NCBI GenBank assembly: GCA_014218235.1
Contig: CM024758.1
Location: forward strand, 102,275,698 to 102,339,697
Direction of reading: 5' to 3'
Length of the DNA: 64,000 nucleotides
From: Colocasia esculenta
Lineage: Eukaryota > Streptophyta > Magnoliopsida > Alismatales > Araceae
Program-made: the position numbers and the translations under genes
The notes under the pieces: model-generated
Told to the model about the DNA's origin: nothing
The model's database searches: none
The model's input: the letters and a program-made list of their open reading frames with translations, nothing else
In this document: in pieces, positions 9,787 through 20,477 of the stretch
How the letters are laid out: the number at the start of each line of letters is the position of its first letter
Numbering within the stretch: position 1 is the first letter of the stretch

Positions 9787-11319
9787 CAAAATTTGAGACG
9801 AAGTACCTGAGGGTCAGAACGTCGGCCCCCAAGCGAAAACCAAAACACCGGGCAAGGCAAAAGACCAAGGGGCCACCACCTCCCACTTTTTCATTTCAGT
9901 CATCTTTTGTGCTCCTCAGCGCCACTCCGTGGGTTCTCCACATTCCCTCCCCACTGGAGGCATTTTATTTTCATCTTTTGTATAATCCTTACTCTTGCAC
10001 TGGGCATCGCGCCCCTTTTTGTATTCCTCATTCTCCTTTCCGTGCCCCACGTGGCACATCTCCCTCCAGTGCCCCAAGCGGCACATCTCCTTCCAGTGCC
10101 CCACGTGGCACCTCTCCATCTTGCGCCCCACGTGGCGCACCCTCCTTTTTGGCCCCTCGCGGCCCTCTTGTTTCCTTCTCTCCTCCGGCTCATCCTGATT
10201 CTCTTCATCTTTCAGGGCATCGCGCCCTCCTTCTCCTCCAAACCCCTCCGGCCCCACCAGAGTCTCCAAGGTCTTTCCTCCGCTTTCTCCTCTCCATTTT
10301 CAATCGGGCCCTTTGACCCTTCTCGCACTGTTTTCAGGGTTTCAGTCCCCACATGTCTTTTAATTAAAATAAAAAATGTAAATTCTTTGTAGCCTCCGAG
10401 TCTCGCCCCAGCACAGGGCATTCGTCCTTCCTTTACCCTCCAAACTCTTACTATATTTATCAGTGCCAAAAAAAAATTCCATAAAAAGATGAATATCAGC
10501 ATTGCCATGCTATCGCAGCATTTCTGTCATGAGAATTCCGCGCGAGGAATCCGAAATTCCCTCCCCGGTCATTAAGGTTTGCCCTTGGCATAGGCACCTG
10601 CACACACTTCACTGCGTCCTAAGCTAATTGTTCTCAGTAGACACTGTCACCATCACAGCCTCACCTGAATGGCACAAAATGTCTGTTTCTCCTCTCTTTC
10701 GGCCGAAGTGTGGGTAGTAGAGATAGTTCGGGCGAAGAAGCCTTCCCAAAGCACTACGTCATAAGAGGACGTCCTCCAAATGGGCAAAATCAAAATGAGC
10801 AATCAAATAAAATCCAATGCATGTCAAGAGCGACGAAGTCCCCGCGGAGATCCAAATGGACCGGTCGTATGCATGCAAAAATTAAAATCAAATTAATGAT
10901 AATAGGGCATGGCAAAGAGTGGCAAAGTCCCCGCGGAGATCCAAATGGACCCGGTCGTACGCATGTCCCTACAATCAAGTGGTCATCACTCAAGATTCCA
11001 AATAATTGGAAAAGCCCCAATAATTAAATGAGACAGAACCTTCTGACGGTTGTGCCAAGGAAGAAAGTCAAAACCCAACTCCTCGAATATCCATACCAAG
11101 CTTGTCTTCAAATATTCTTCCCTTCTCCCTACTAAGACTTAGTCGCCTTTGATAGTGACACCGTTAGCCAAGTGCAATCAGCCGTGGGCACCACGTTAAA
11201 CTACACGCCCTACTCTGGGCATTCCTTAATGACACGAGAACCCCTCACCAGTCAGTTCTTATAACCTTAATGCCTCCATAGCATGACAATGATTTCAAAA
11301 TCAACAAAAAAGATGAATA
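9787..11319 (+). other. T-A untranslated region after gag
   Basis: Here pol would be expected, but none is found. The region holds a 27-bp tandem repeat (10042-10165), a pyrimidine-rich stretch, and a direct repeat: CAAAGTCCCCGCGGAGATCC occurs at about 10922 and, in slightly shorter form, at about 10837, each followed by a CGGTCGTA(C/T)GCATG block. The same block occurs once in T-B near 28825-28862. This shared block marks the Tat untranslated region. Overlapping ORFs on both strands at 9900-10500 are composition artefacts. Confidence 0.6.
10042..10165. repeat. 27-bp tandem repeat with ACGTGGC (G-box/ABRE-like) palindromes
   Basis: GTGCCCCACGTGGCAC or a close variant starts at 10042, 10069, 10096 and 10123, exactly 27 bp apart. 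A decayed fifth unit is near 10151. Each unit is the 16-bp palindrome plus an 11-bp pyrimidine linker. The same palindrome stands alone at 6652-6667, and its ACGTGGC core occurs in both LTRs near 6118 and 17216. ACGTGGC is the known core of plant abscisic-acid-response elements bound by bZIP factors; function here is inferred. Confidence 0.75.
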
Positions 11320-11600
11320 TAAAACTAAAACCAAAACAATTTTTTTTTTCCAAATATTCTCAAAATCTATAAAAATTCAAATATTTTCATAACCATAAAA
11401 ATTCAGATATTTCAAAATCACAAACAAATTCCAAATATTTTCAAAACCACAAAAAATCAAATATTTTCAAAAACCCTATAAAAATTCAAATATTTCCAAA
11501 ATCCTAAAATTCAAACACTTCAAAACTCCAAAAAATTCAAATATTTTCAAAATCCATAAAAATTCAAATACTTCCAAAAAAAATCCAAAAAATCTTTTAC
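11320..11600. repeat. A-rich tandem repeat (AAAAATTCAAATATTTTC type)
   Basis: Degenerate repeats of roughly 20-30 bp, built from AAAATTCAAATATTTTCAAA-like words. A related block (AAAAAATCAGATATTTCCAA) lies at 29266-29510 in T-B, at the equivalent place in the element. It is a lineage-typical Tat untranslated repeat, non-coding. Confidence 0.65.
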
Positions 11601-12741
11601 CGATGGTATTGCACATGGTAAGCAGATCCTAGCTATAGCTCGCATCAATTCTTCCAATCATCGGTACCTCATCTCTCGCGCTCCAAACTCTTTGGCCCAG
11701 GATCACTCATCCTCATGGTCTTAAACAAGCAAATCACTTGAGCTATATCTGTTGTTAACTATTTTATACATGCTCCATGCTATGAATGAATGTGTTTATT
11801 CCATGATGTTTGTTATCTTGGCTAACGAGTTTTTGAGCGCAGAATTCGAGTAACCTCATCAGGCGCTACACTAGGCTGCTACTGCCTTCACCATCCCTAT
11901 CTGCATCTACTATATGTTATACCATTAGAGTACACCAAGGACCTTGTGGCTTTGAGGAATCTGGGATTTGAGTTCCCCTTCATAAAAACAATGATTATCC
12001 CAAAGGACTTTTAGCTACACGGATAGGCTGTATGCTTGGCATGTGAGGACGACGGACCCATGCATACCCCCCGGTCCTGACTCACCGGCGTGACAATATT
12101 ATCCTTGGTTTTTTCTACTCCTCTTTTAACTTTATTTTTCCTTTAGCTCAGCATACATGCATCTTGAATTCACTGTGGAAAACCACTCTTCCAATGCAAT
12201 CTGAAGGCCATCCGCGCCTCAAATCTAATAATTTGAAATATTCCATTCCGGGTCGAATACTCAACTCCCTTTGTTGTCGCCTTCGGGCAGATTTCCTCGA
12301 GATTCCTTTGTTTGGACTTATCCTTTTTCCTTTGCTCCTAGAGATCCACCTAAGGCAGTGGCAGACGCCCCCAATGGTGCAACCTAACGGATTGTGTCCT
12401 TAGGTACTTCCCCTTCGCTGGAAGTTGATCTCTCCTTCTCCTCCCAAGACCCACCTGCGGCAGTGGCAGATGCCCCCAATGGTGAAACCTAATGGATTGT
12501 GTCCTTAGGTACTTCCCCGATGCTGGAAGTTGGTCTTTTCTTTCCTTTCATTCGTGCACACCCTTTCTTCTTTCCTCTATCCAAACACTGTTTCTTTTGG
12601 TCTTCTTCCTGGTGGTGACTTCCATGGGTGTTGGCGAAAGACTCTTATTAGGTGGCAGTCACCCAATGATCAAACGCGTGTCTATTTTTCACCTTGGTGT
12701 CTACTTTTTAGTCCACTCCTACTTCACTCCACTTCTCTACG
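11601..12741 (+). other. T-A 3' untranslated region, no gene seen
   Basis: Includes a block around 11940-12040 that is co-linear with T-B 35100-35200 (GAGTTCCCCTTCAT...CGGATAGGC). Also present is a roughly 120-bp near-duplicate: 'ATTGTGTCCTTAGGTACTTCCCC' type sequence occurs near 12391 and 12493. No coding potential is supported on either strand. Confidence 0.55.
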
Positions 12742-12746
12742 CTACA

Positions 12747-15700
12747 TGTCACGTCTCGAGCGTTACGCAGCGGATATTAATAATAATGCGGAATAATTCG
12801 AGTCGATATCACGAGACGTGAACAGTCGGCAAATAAGCCTCTAGCTAGCACACACTAAGTGTTTAACAACACAACATCATCATAGGGCACAAATGTTGAA
12901 CTCAATATAAATTGCATTCCAATCTCAACTTATTGTATTCAAAATGGAAACTAATACAGGACTAAGACTCAATAAAAGGGAAATTACATAATACCTCACT
13001 TCCTACTACATTGTTCTAACACTCAAAATAAACTAACTATAGATAGACTCATAATTGAAACGCTCATCACTCGGACGCATTCCCATCCTCGACTTGCTCC
13101 TCCTCTTGAACTTCATAGTCACCTAGATTGGGTAAAAGTAGGGGATGAGCAAACTAGCCCAGTAGGATTTATATCTCAATGTGCGGGCAATGATATAAGT
13201 GATTAACATTTTAGAACTAGGTAAGCACGATGAATGTCATGATATGCATGTATGAATAAAACACATTAAAACATGATACATGAAACAAGCTAGATAGAGT
13301 GATCATGATAGAACAAGATGACAAGATAGAACTAGCAATAGATCACTTTGTACAAGCACGCAAGATTTCACTTGATGCCAAGAACGCAAGATATCACTAT
13401 TTGCAATAAATGCAGGATGACCATATCACGCAAGCAAGCAAGCACGCAAGCACGCATAAGCACGATCATGTAACACTAATCAGGCACGTAGGCACTAATG
13501 TACACCAAGAAAAGATCCATCAAGAATGTACACTAGGACACGTGTATGTGGTTATTGTATCTATCATTCAACACGATAGCACGACTCCCAGTGCAGATGC
13601 AACGCCAGTAATCATTATACCCCATGGTTAACAGTATATTTATGACTCTTCGTCATTGGGGCTAGTGGCATGCAATGAACAATGCATTTAACTACATATG
13701 GGTTTGCAATATTTTAAGATAATAATTATCATTTTAATCAAGCTAGAATAGTAACAAGAGCGAATCACAAGTTTCATAAATGATCAAGTCATTAAGAGAA
13801 TAATTAGAATACTGTTCATGTAATTATAGTTTTTTAAATAGGTTAACCACTTTTAAGCCATTAAATAACCATCATGTAATGACCAGACCAAAAACATGCA
13901 ATTTACACATTAAACACCAGGTTAACAGACCTCGGGTATAATGGTAAGTTTTGCAAAAGAAATAAGTGGTGTTTCACGCAAAATTCTGAGAACGCGACAC
14001 ACCCCAGTATGGGTCGCGACGAGGTTGGGACAGAACGAGACAAGTATGTATAGAACGCGACAAGGCAGTCAGATCAGGCAGAGAGATAGCGACGGGGCGC
14101 TCGTCGCATTCAGAACGTGACGAGTGTGCTGTCGCGACAAGACCTCAGAACGCGGTCTATCGGGCCGTCGCGTTCACATGGTCTGCGCTTGAATCCGACA
14201 GAGAAAAGACATGTTCTTGGATTGCGGTCCAGGACTGCCTTTAATTGACACATGGTGCTTTACAAATAGAGAACAAATTGTACAGTGCGTGAAAAATAAC
14301 GAAACCAGTTTTAAACCAACCTAGACATGCAAAGGTGCTTCCAGTAAATCGGAATTATAAAATAATGATGGTTTAGATAGGCTTTAATCAAGTCAAACAT
14401 GAGGTATAGAAGACTGTGGACAGTTAGATGCAAGATCTACTATGCAAGGTATGATGCCGGAATAACTAGGGCCTTTAGGACAAAAGTCTCATCATGAAAG
14501 TCATAGGGAACATGAAATAGATGCAGACTATGATTTTAAATAATTTTAAACGACCTAGAGATGCATGATAAATCAACACAACGTAAAAACTAAGTGCAAC
14601 CCGAAAACATAGTATCATGCAGCGACTCTCTTACCATCCTTATAACTCTCTAAATGTTGACATTTAGATAAAAAGTTCAACACAAACATGGCTAGGACAA
14701 CAAGTAGAAAAACTTTCATGTTGTGTGTTTACTCTAATTCGGTCTTGAATCGCATGCAACATATAAAGAACCGGAAAAGCCCTGATAGTGCGCGACTTGG
14801 GGAAAACGCTTATAATTCAAAATCTACTCATTGGAATTCGATGAAACTAGTGGGAAACAAAAGATAACTTGATGCTCTACACATTGATATAGCACATGTT
14901 AATGTTTGGTCCAAGAAAACCTACCTTTTGGGTTGAAGAAGTCCCATTTTTCCATAAAACCTGTGTTCCGACCACTTGGAAGAAAACGCTTAATACTCCG
15001 TGTATACTGCATGGAATTTGGGAATTCCACTTGGGTTAGAATGTAGACTTGACCCTCTTTCCAGGGGTATAGGCCTTGTAAGGTTTGGTTATGGTTTGAC
15101 TCACCTTTGGTCGACTTCAAGTGGACGGTTTGTGTAGGTTGCAGCAGACGAGAAGGGGAAGAAGAACGGCTTGGTATGGACGATCTCCTGCTCCCCAGCC
15201 GCCAAGAACTCCTCCACACGACCCCAACAAGATGTAAACTCATCCCCAAGGGTTTGGTGAAGAGTATTTAAGAAACCAAAGTGTTTAGGAGTCCTATTGT
15301 AACTAGGAAAGAAGAGTTGCGGTTTGGCTTGTTAGTTTCCTAATTTGAGGATTTCTTCCTCCATTAGAGTGTGTGAGGCTTTAGGAACCTCCCTCCATAG
15401 TTAAGAATGAATTGGGTTGCCAAGAATGCAAGATCTCTTCTCAATTCAACTCTAATTACCTCTATCTAATTTCAGCTTATTTAGAGTTACGAATTTCCAT
15501 GCATTTTCTAGCTTTATTTGATTTTTGGGCCAAATGTTGTCCATTGGCCCAATTATGATAATGGGTCATCAATATATAATGTTGGAAGTCTCCCCAACAT
15601 TTTTATTTAATTTATGGTTGCATCGTATTTTCGTGTTAACGGTTTTCCGACTTGTTTCCTAATTTGGATAATCGGTCACAATAACTCTTAAACGTAGTCC

Positions 15701-16071
15701 AAATGATTTTAATTGACCCAAATTTCTTGATGAGTCATTAGAGGATATTATATGAAGTCGATATATGATTTTGATTTAATTGTTTGACTCATCCAAGTAC
15801 GCGTGATAATGATTTTTGACTTATTCATGAATTACGATAATAAGTCGCGAAACACTTTAAACTTGGCTAATCTGATTTTTATTGGCACAAATTTGTTTGT
15901 GAAACATTTAGTAATAATTTTTAGGGTTGATTTATAATTTTTATAGAATTTTCCGATGTGTTTTAGCATATACGTTAATGATACGTATGTTTTAAATACT
16001 TTGATATTATGAAAATTATTTATTTCTATTTATTTGAGTTTTTATGTTATTAAAAATTTCGGGGTGCCACA
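12747..16071 (-). mobile_element. Solo LTR of a Tekay-like gypsy element, minus strand
   Basis: Flanked by the target duplication CTACA (12742-12746 and 16072-16076), with no internal domain. Read on the minus strand it begins TGTGGCACCCCGAAATTTTT and ends ACGTGACA, matching the start and end style of the other solo LTR (37071-39967) and the G-A LTR end. It is 3325 bp long and contains a dyad array at 13989-14196. The short ORFs 13410-13631 and 14899-15249 are not supported as genes. Loss of the internal region by LTR-LTR recombination is the standard explanation. Confidence 0.85.
13989..14196. promoter_or_regulatory. Dyad array, GCGAC-N9/10-GTCGC type, in solo LTR 1
   Basis: Contains GCGAC-N9-GTCGC near 14088, GTGAC-N9-GTCGC near 14118 and GCGGT-N10-GTCGC near 14152, plus single half-sites with GAACGCGAC arms. 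The first pair (13991) has a longer spacer of about 14. The arms GAACGCGAC and GTCGCGTTC are the same as in T-B and L1 although the host LTR family differs. Confidence 0.7.
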
Positions 16072-16076
16072 CTACA

Positions 16077-16170
16077 TTTATTTCATTTCACTTCATTCCA
16101 CTCACTCATTACGCTTCACTTCGTGTCCTCCGCTCGCTCCCCTGCAAAGCAGACGCCAAGGCGTGGCAGC
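16077..16170 (+). other. T-A 3' end and polypurine-tract region
   Basis: Short tail after the solo LTR, homologous to T-B 35740-35836 (CCCTGCAAAGCAGACGCCAAGG...GCAGC against the equivalent before the T-B 3' LTR). The polypurine tract is poor here (CCAAGGCGTGGCAGC), probably mutated. Confidence 0.55.
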
Positions 16171-17681
16171 TATAGACACGCGAATTTCGCTCCACTGCGG
16201 GCAAATTTCATTTTGCACCATAATGCCACAAATGACCTTCTTTTTGCCTTGCAAGAGTGATTTTCCCAATATTTTTGAATCTCACCCATTCTTCCTCGGT
16301 GCTTCCCCTTCGTTTCAAATGTGGTTCGATCGTGGATCGACCTGCGCGGTCAGGTCGCGGGGGTCCGGGGGCAGTGCCCCGACGGGGTCTCCGGGGCAGT
16401 GCCCCCGAAGCTAAATTTGGTTAAGGCACAACTTCATTTATTCGCGTCCACTACAGTCGACGCCTTTTAGGAAGACCGATCGCATCCTGCCGCCCCGACG
16501 CGTTTCAAATCAAGACGCGTCGGCCTGAGTCGCCGCGATTAGGTGAAGCCTCGAAAGTCGTCGCACTCAAGTGCCTGCCCCTCGGAACCACGTAAAATCT
16601 CTGAATCGCGTCCTGTCGCCCAGATGCAATTAGGTCGTAGGCCTGACATGCCAGACCTCGGAAGCCGTCCCACGTGCCTAAATCGTAATCGCGGCCAAGT
16701 AGGCCGACGCGTTTCCAAAATGTGGCGGCCATCACCGATGCAATTCTAAAAGTTTCGTCATTGCCAATGTCAAATCAAGTTGACTTCTGAATCGCGACCT
16801 GCCGCCCAGATGCGATTTAAATCAAGTCACGTCGCGCTTGCCCGACGCTATTCTAATAGCGGCCTGCTGCCCAGACGCATTTCAGTCTAAGTCGCGTCCG
16901 CTGTAATGGACGCGATTTGAATCTGTGATGCCTATAAATTGGACCCGAGGGTCATTTGTTCAGGGGGTTCCACGAAGTGGCGAAGCCCTGCTGGATCATC
17001 GCCTCGACTTTGAGCCATTCCTTTCCGACCCATTCTTCTTCCTCGGAGTCCGGTGCCGTCGTCTCCTTCCACTCCATGCACGAGGCAGAAGCGTCTTCCT
17101 CCTCTCCTTCGTCGTCCAACCGGCAATGGCCCGTCACGCTGTACCAACATTTTGGGGAAGCACCCCCCTTCCTCTTTCTCCTTTATTTGCATTTCTACCT
17201 CCTCCGGGTCCCCCACGTGGCCCTCCTTTTTCTTTTACACACACATGCATGCATACACACACACACACACCATTTTAGGGGTTTAAAAACCACCATCCGT
17301 GAGTCCTCCCCATTTTTATTCATTTTATTTATTCGTTTGGGATTTGGTACTACACGCCTTATTTCGCTAATCCCCATTCCTATTTATCTTTTTTGCAAGG
17401 GTAATCAAACAAGAAACGCCCTCTACCGCGGCCGGTCATGTTCGTAGAGGAAGATAGAACCCACATCATCCCCCGCGCAATCTCCCCGCTAAAAAGGTAC
17501 GCTCGCGATCACTCCTCCCATCTCGCACCCCTCGCCGTGCATCTCCATTCGGCACCCTCATGTGCCTGGTGATCACGTTTCTTTTCTTTTCCGTCTTCTC
17601 CACCACCTTTCATTTTCCACCCCTCTTTGTGGGCCTACTGTTCATTGTCCCCTTGAAAAGGAGCGAAAAACATAACCTACA
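16171..17681 (+). repeat. T-A 3' LTR
   Basis: Co-linear copy of 5077-6592, with the first dinucleotide mutated from TG to TA. It ends CCTACA, directly followed by the CAAGG target duplication. It repeats the dyad array (16440-16920), the TATA box (16932-16940), the ACGTGGC box and the (CA)n tract (about 17246-17271). It keeps one dyad (near 16829) that the 5' LTR has lost by a small deletion. Confidence 0.88.
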
Positions 17682-17686
17682 CAAGG

Positions 17687-17955
17687 TAGAACCGCCGACA
17701 ATTGAAAGGTAAAGAAAAAAAGATTGAGTCAATAAGGCAGGGCAGTTGTGAAATGAATATAGGGAAAGGAGAAAGTAGATCCGGCACGAAAATGAACAGA
17801 CTGATTCAGTCAGCATAGAATAGTTTGAAAGGCAAGCGCAGAGCAGTGTATCCTTTTTGCTTGTGACTAGCTTTATTTCTTTTTAGGTGATAGTCCGACT
17901 GGTCGTGGTTTTGTTCTGAATGTCGAGGACGACATTCCTTTTTAGGTGATAGTAA
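17687..17955 (+). other. L1 internal tail with Tekay-type end block
   Basis: Resumes the C-poor, purine-rich internal sequence of L1. GTCGAGGACGACATTCCTTT at 17922-17941 resembles the TTTCGAGGACGAAATTC block that precedes the polypurine tract in Tekay-type chromoviruses, linking L1 to that lineage. CTTTTTAGGTGATAGT is present twice, at 17879-17894 and 17938-17953, the second copy directly before the 3' LTR. This suggests a duplicated, now mutated, polypurine-tract region. Confidence 0.6.
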
Positions 17956-18134
17956 TGTAACGTCGCGATCATTTGGATCCGGTTTAACGGGTTGTGTGTG
18001 TGGTGCTCATGACCAATGTAGGGTCATAGGGCCTTGTTCGTGGCTTTTGTGCCTTGCGTGGGCGTCGTGGGCCTTAGGTTTTAGCCCATTTAGCCCATAG
18101 GTTTTCTGGTGAAGAAGGTGATGGGGTGTGTCAT

Positions 18135-19010
18135 CGCGTTTTGAACGCGACGACTTCCTACGTCGCGATTCACCAACAACCTTTTCGCGACACGACGTGA
18201 TTGGTGATGGTCTGGTCTATCATGTTTAATGTGTTATAAACGCGACGTCTGCCTCCGTCGTGATTTTGACTGTTCATTAATAGCTTTGTTTCGGACAGAC
18301 AGAGCAGAGGAACTCTGTCCGGCGGTGGGGGAAGCTACTGAGGCGTCCCCTGGGCGATTTCGGCTTGATGGTGGTTCCTGCGGCGTGGTTTCCACCCAAG
18401 GAGGACGTCCGAAGTGTGGACCGGCTGATGGTGCGGTGTTTCTCGCATTTTGTGGGTTCTTCAAGGTGGTAGGGAGACTCCCTCTTTTAATTTGTGCTAT
18501 TTAAATGGTTTACAACTTTAAGAGCATGATAGAATGGCATGTGGTAGTTTAGCTTTCGTTTTATAAGCTTATGTATGAGTGGCATGGCAGTTGGAGTGGT
18601 TTCTGGAGGAGGAAGAAGGGTTCAACCGCCTGCCTATGAAGGCGACAGACTGAACCTTCGCGTTTTGGTTTGAAACACGATGCCTTGGGCCATCACGTTC
18701 ATGTGTTCCGATTGGGTTGGACCAACTGGTCTGGATGCAACCATTTGACTTGTCGCCTTTTTGTTGAATGCGTCGGTGTGGCCCATCGCGATTCTTTGTA
18801 CAGTTTAGTGTGGTCTTTGTCACGACGTATCGTTCCATCGTGATTTGCGCTTTGACTATCGGTGTTGACCGTTTGGTCTGAAGGCGACGTATCGAGCTAT
18901 CGCGTTATGGTCGCGACGCTGAGCCCTATCGTGTTAGGCTTTGAATCGCATTTGGGAAGGTCATCACGTTCTTAAAGGCGACGTCTGTGTCCGTCGCAAT
19001 TTGGCTTCCG
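18135..19010. promoter_or_regulatory. Dyad array, GCGAC-N10-GTCGC type, in L1 3' LTR
   Basis: Clear pairs are GCGAC-N10-GTCGC near 18147 and GCGAC-N10-GTCGT near 18242. A group then runs at 18630-19010, including GCGAC-N10-GTCGC near 18979. Decayed pairs match those of the 5' LTR. Upstream, TGTAACGTCGCGATC at the LTR start also contains one half-site. Confidence 0.7.
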
Positions 19011-19554
19011 ATGTATGTTTGTGATGCTTGGGCTGTGATGGTCTGTTGTTGACCTAGTCCTGCTTTTCTAGGGTGCTGTTAAGGTGTTTAAGTTGTCTCT
19101 ATAATTAGTAAAGCATGTTTAGGCTAATGGATTGGATTGTAATTAATTAGTGAGTTATGTTAATGTGGTTAATTGTGTTATAAAGGCTATGTGGTTTATA
19201 TGTGTGATTTAGGTGCTTAGAAGTGCGTTGCTATGGAGGTCATGAGATTACCAATGACAGGCATGGTTATTATGCGTTTATATGGTTCATGTGTGTTTAA
19301 GTGTATGGTTGCTTGGAGGTCACAATGTGACCAGTGACGAGCTAATTGTGGTATATACACCGTGGTATAAGTTTCATAGTTATGATAAGTGATCAGTGTG
19401 GTTTGTGTGTTTCCGAGTTTGGTGGTCTGACGCCTATTCTGGAATGCCTCTTCAGTCGGGTACCTCAGGTGCACTGTGAGCTAGGCACGTTGTGCTCAAG
19501 GAGTGTCCCAGTACGGTGTGTACCATAGAGGTATGTGTCGTCTTCTTGGACACC

Positions 19555-20477
19555 TTTTTTTTTTTTTTGGTAAAGATGGTCCTCAGGCCTTAAGCTGGGA
19601 GAGTGCACCCTCCCCCAGAGAGGGAGAATGGACCCACTCCACTAGCAAGAGCGTCTGGGCCAAAGCTATATATAAAGCATGAATGCAAGAGTTACAAACA
19701 CTAAGGGGCATACCCCAGTCAGATCAGTCTAACATTTAACAGACCAGACTTGTCAAGCACAATCAGACCCTTACAAGAAAAGGAAGACTATGCTCTCTCC
19801 AGAAGAAATCATTTTGTTGAGAAACCATGGCATAATTGACGAGCTGATCGGCCACCTGATTAGTTTCCCAGAATACATGTGAGATTTGTCCGGCCTGATC
19901 ATGAAGCATGTCTCTAGCAATACACCACCATTTGTAAGTATGCTAGGATGTACATCTACGCTGCATAATGGAGTTGACTCTAAAGAGTCAGAGTATATAG
20001 CAGAAAGACTAATGCCAAGATATGCCGCCAGGCGAAGGCCATCACTAAGGGCACGAGTTTCAGCTATGAGACTGTTACCCTCCCCATAATAGTGAGCAAA
20101 AGCGACCAGAACGACCCCATTTTTGTCTTGAATACAGCCACCTCCCCCACAAATACCTGGACTTCCCTTGGACGCCCCATCAACATTTAGACAAAAATTC
20201 TAAATAGGGGGCATCCAGCGAATAAGCTTAAGGTGTTTAGTAGAAATTTGAGGGCCAAAACCATAACGTTGGAGGACCTGCATCTCAACCGGTGTAGGAG
20301 CAAGTTTGAAGAATGTATTTGAGAGGGCAAAAGAAATATTGAGCTTAATATTCCTAATAATATCATTAACCCGAATTTCCTTGGTATCATACCGTGCAGC
20401 CAAGGATGTATTTAAGAGGGCGATAGAAATATTGAGCTTAATATTCCTGATAATATCATTAACCCAGATGTACTCAA
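19555..20477 (-). mobile_element. 5'-truncated LINE (L1-clade) with RNase H domain
   Basis: A poly-T run (19555-19568) is the poly-A tail of a minus-strand insertion. Reading down the minus strand from 20403, a frame MAARYDTKEIRVNDIIRNIK leads to IRWMPPI, an in-frame TAG, then LNVDGASKGSPGICGGGGCI. This is the plant LINE RNase H start, with the catalytic Asp in NVDGA. It is followed by ETRALSDGLRLA, YSDS and a C-terminal ETNQVADQLVNYAM motif, the usual RNase H tail. RT and endonuclease are missing by 5' truncation. The 5' end carries a tandem duplication of about 90 bp (20306-20395 and 20396-20467). No clear target duplication is visible. Confidence 0.8.

Larger units (their letters stand above)
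5077..17681 (+). mobile_element. T-A: Tat-like gypsy element, gag-only (non-autonomous)
   Basis: Paired LTRs 5077-6592 and 16171-17681 are flanked by a perfect 5-bp target duplication CAAGG (5072-5076 and 17682-17686). The internal region holds a decayed gag (7479-9786) and long untranslated blocks that also occur in T-B: the A-rich tandem repeat, the 'CCCGCGG...CGGTCGTACGCATG' block and the 3' UTR. No RT, RNase H or integrase is present, so it fits the gag-only non-autonomous class (TR-GAG) and would need a Tat helper. It is interrupted by a solo LTR at 12747-16071 and was inserted in L1. Confidence 0.88.

Noticed and set aside
9900..10508. Overlapping ORFs on both strands as genes
   Set aside because: They arise from pyrimidine-rich sequence and the 27-bp repeat, with no recognisable domain and heavy mutual overlap.
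12747..16071. Genes within solo LTR 1 (13410-13631, 14899-15249)
   Set aside because: They lie wholly inside an LTR with clear target duplications and have no domain signal.
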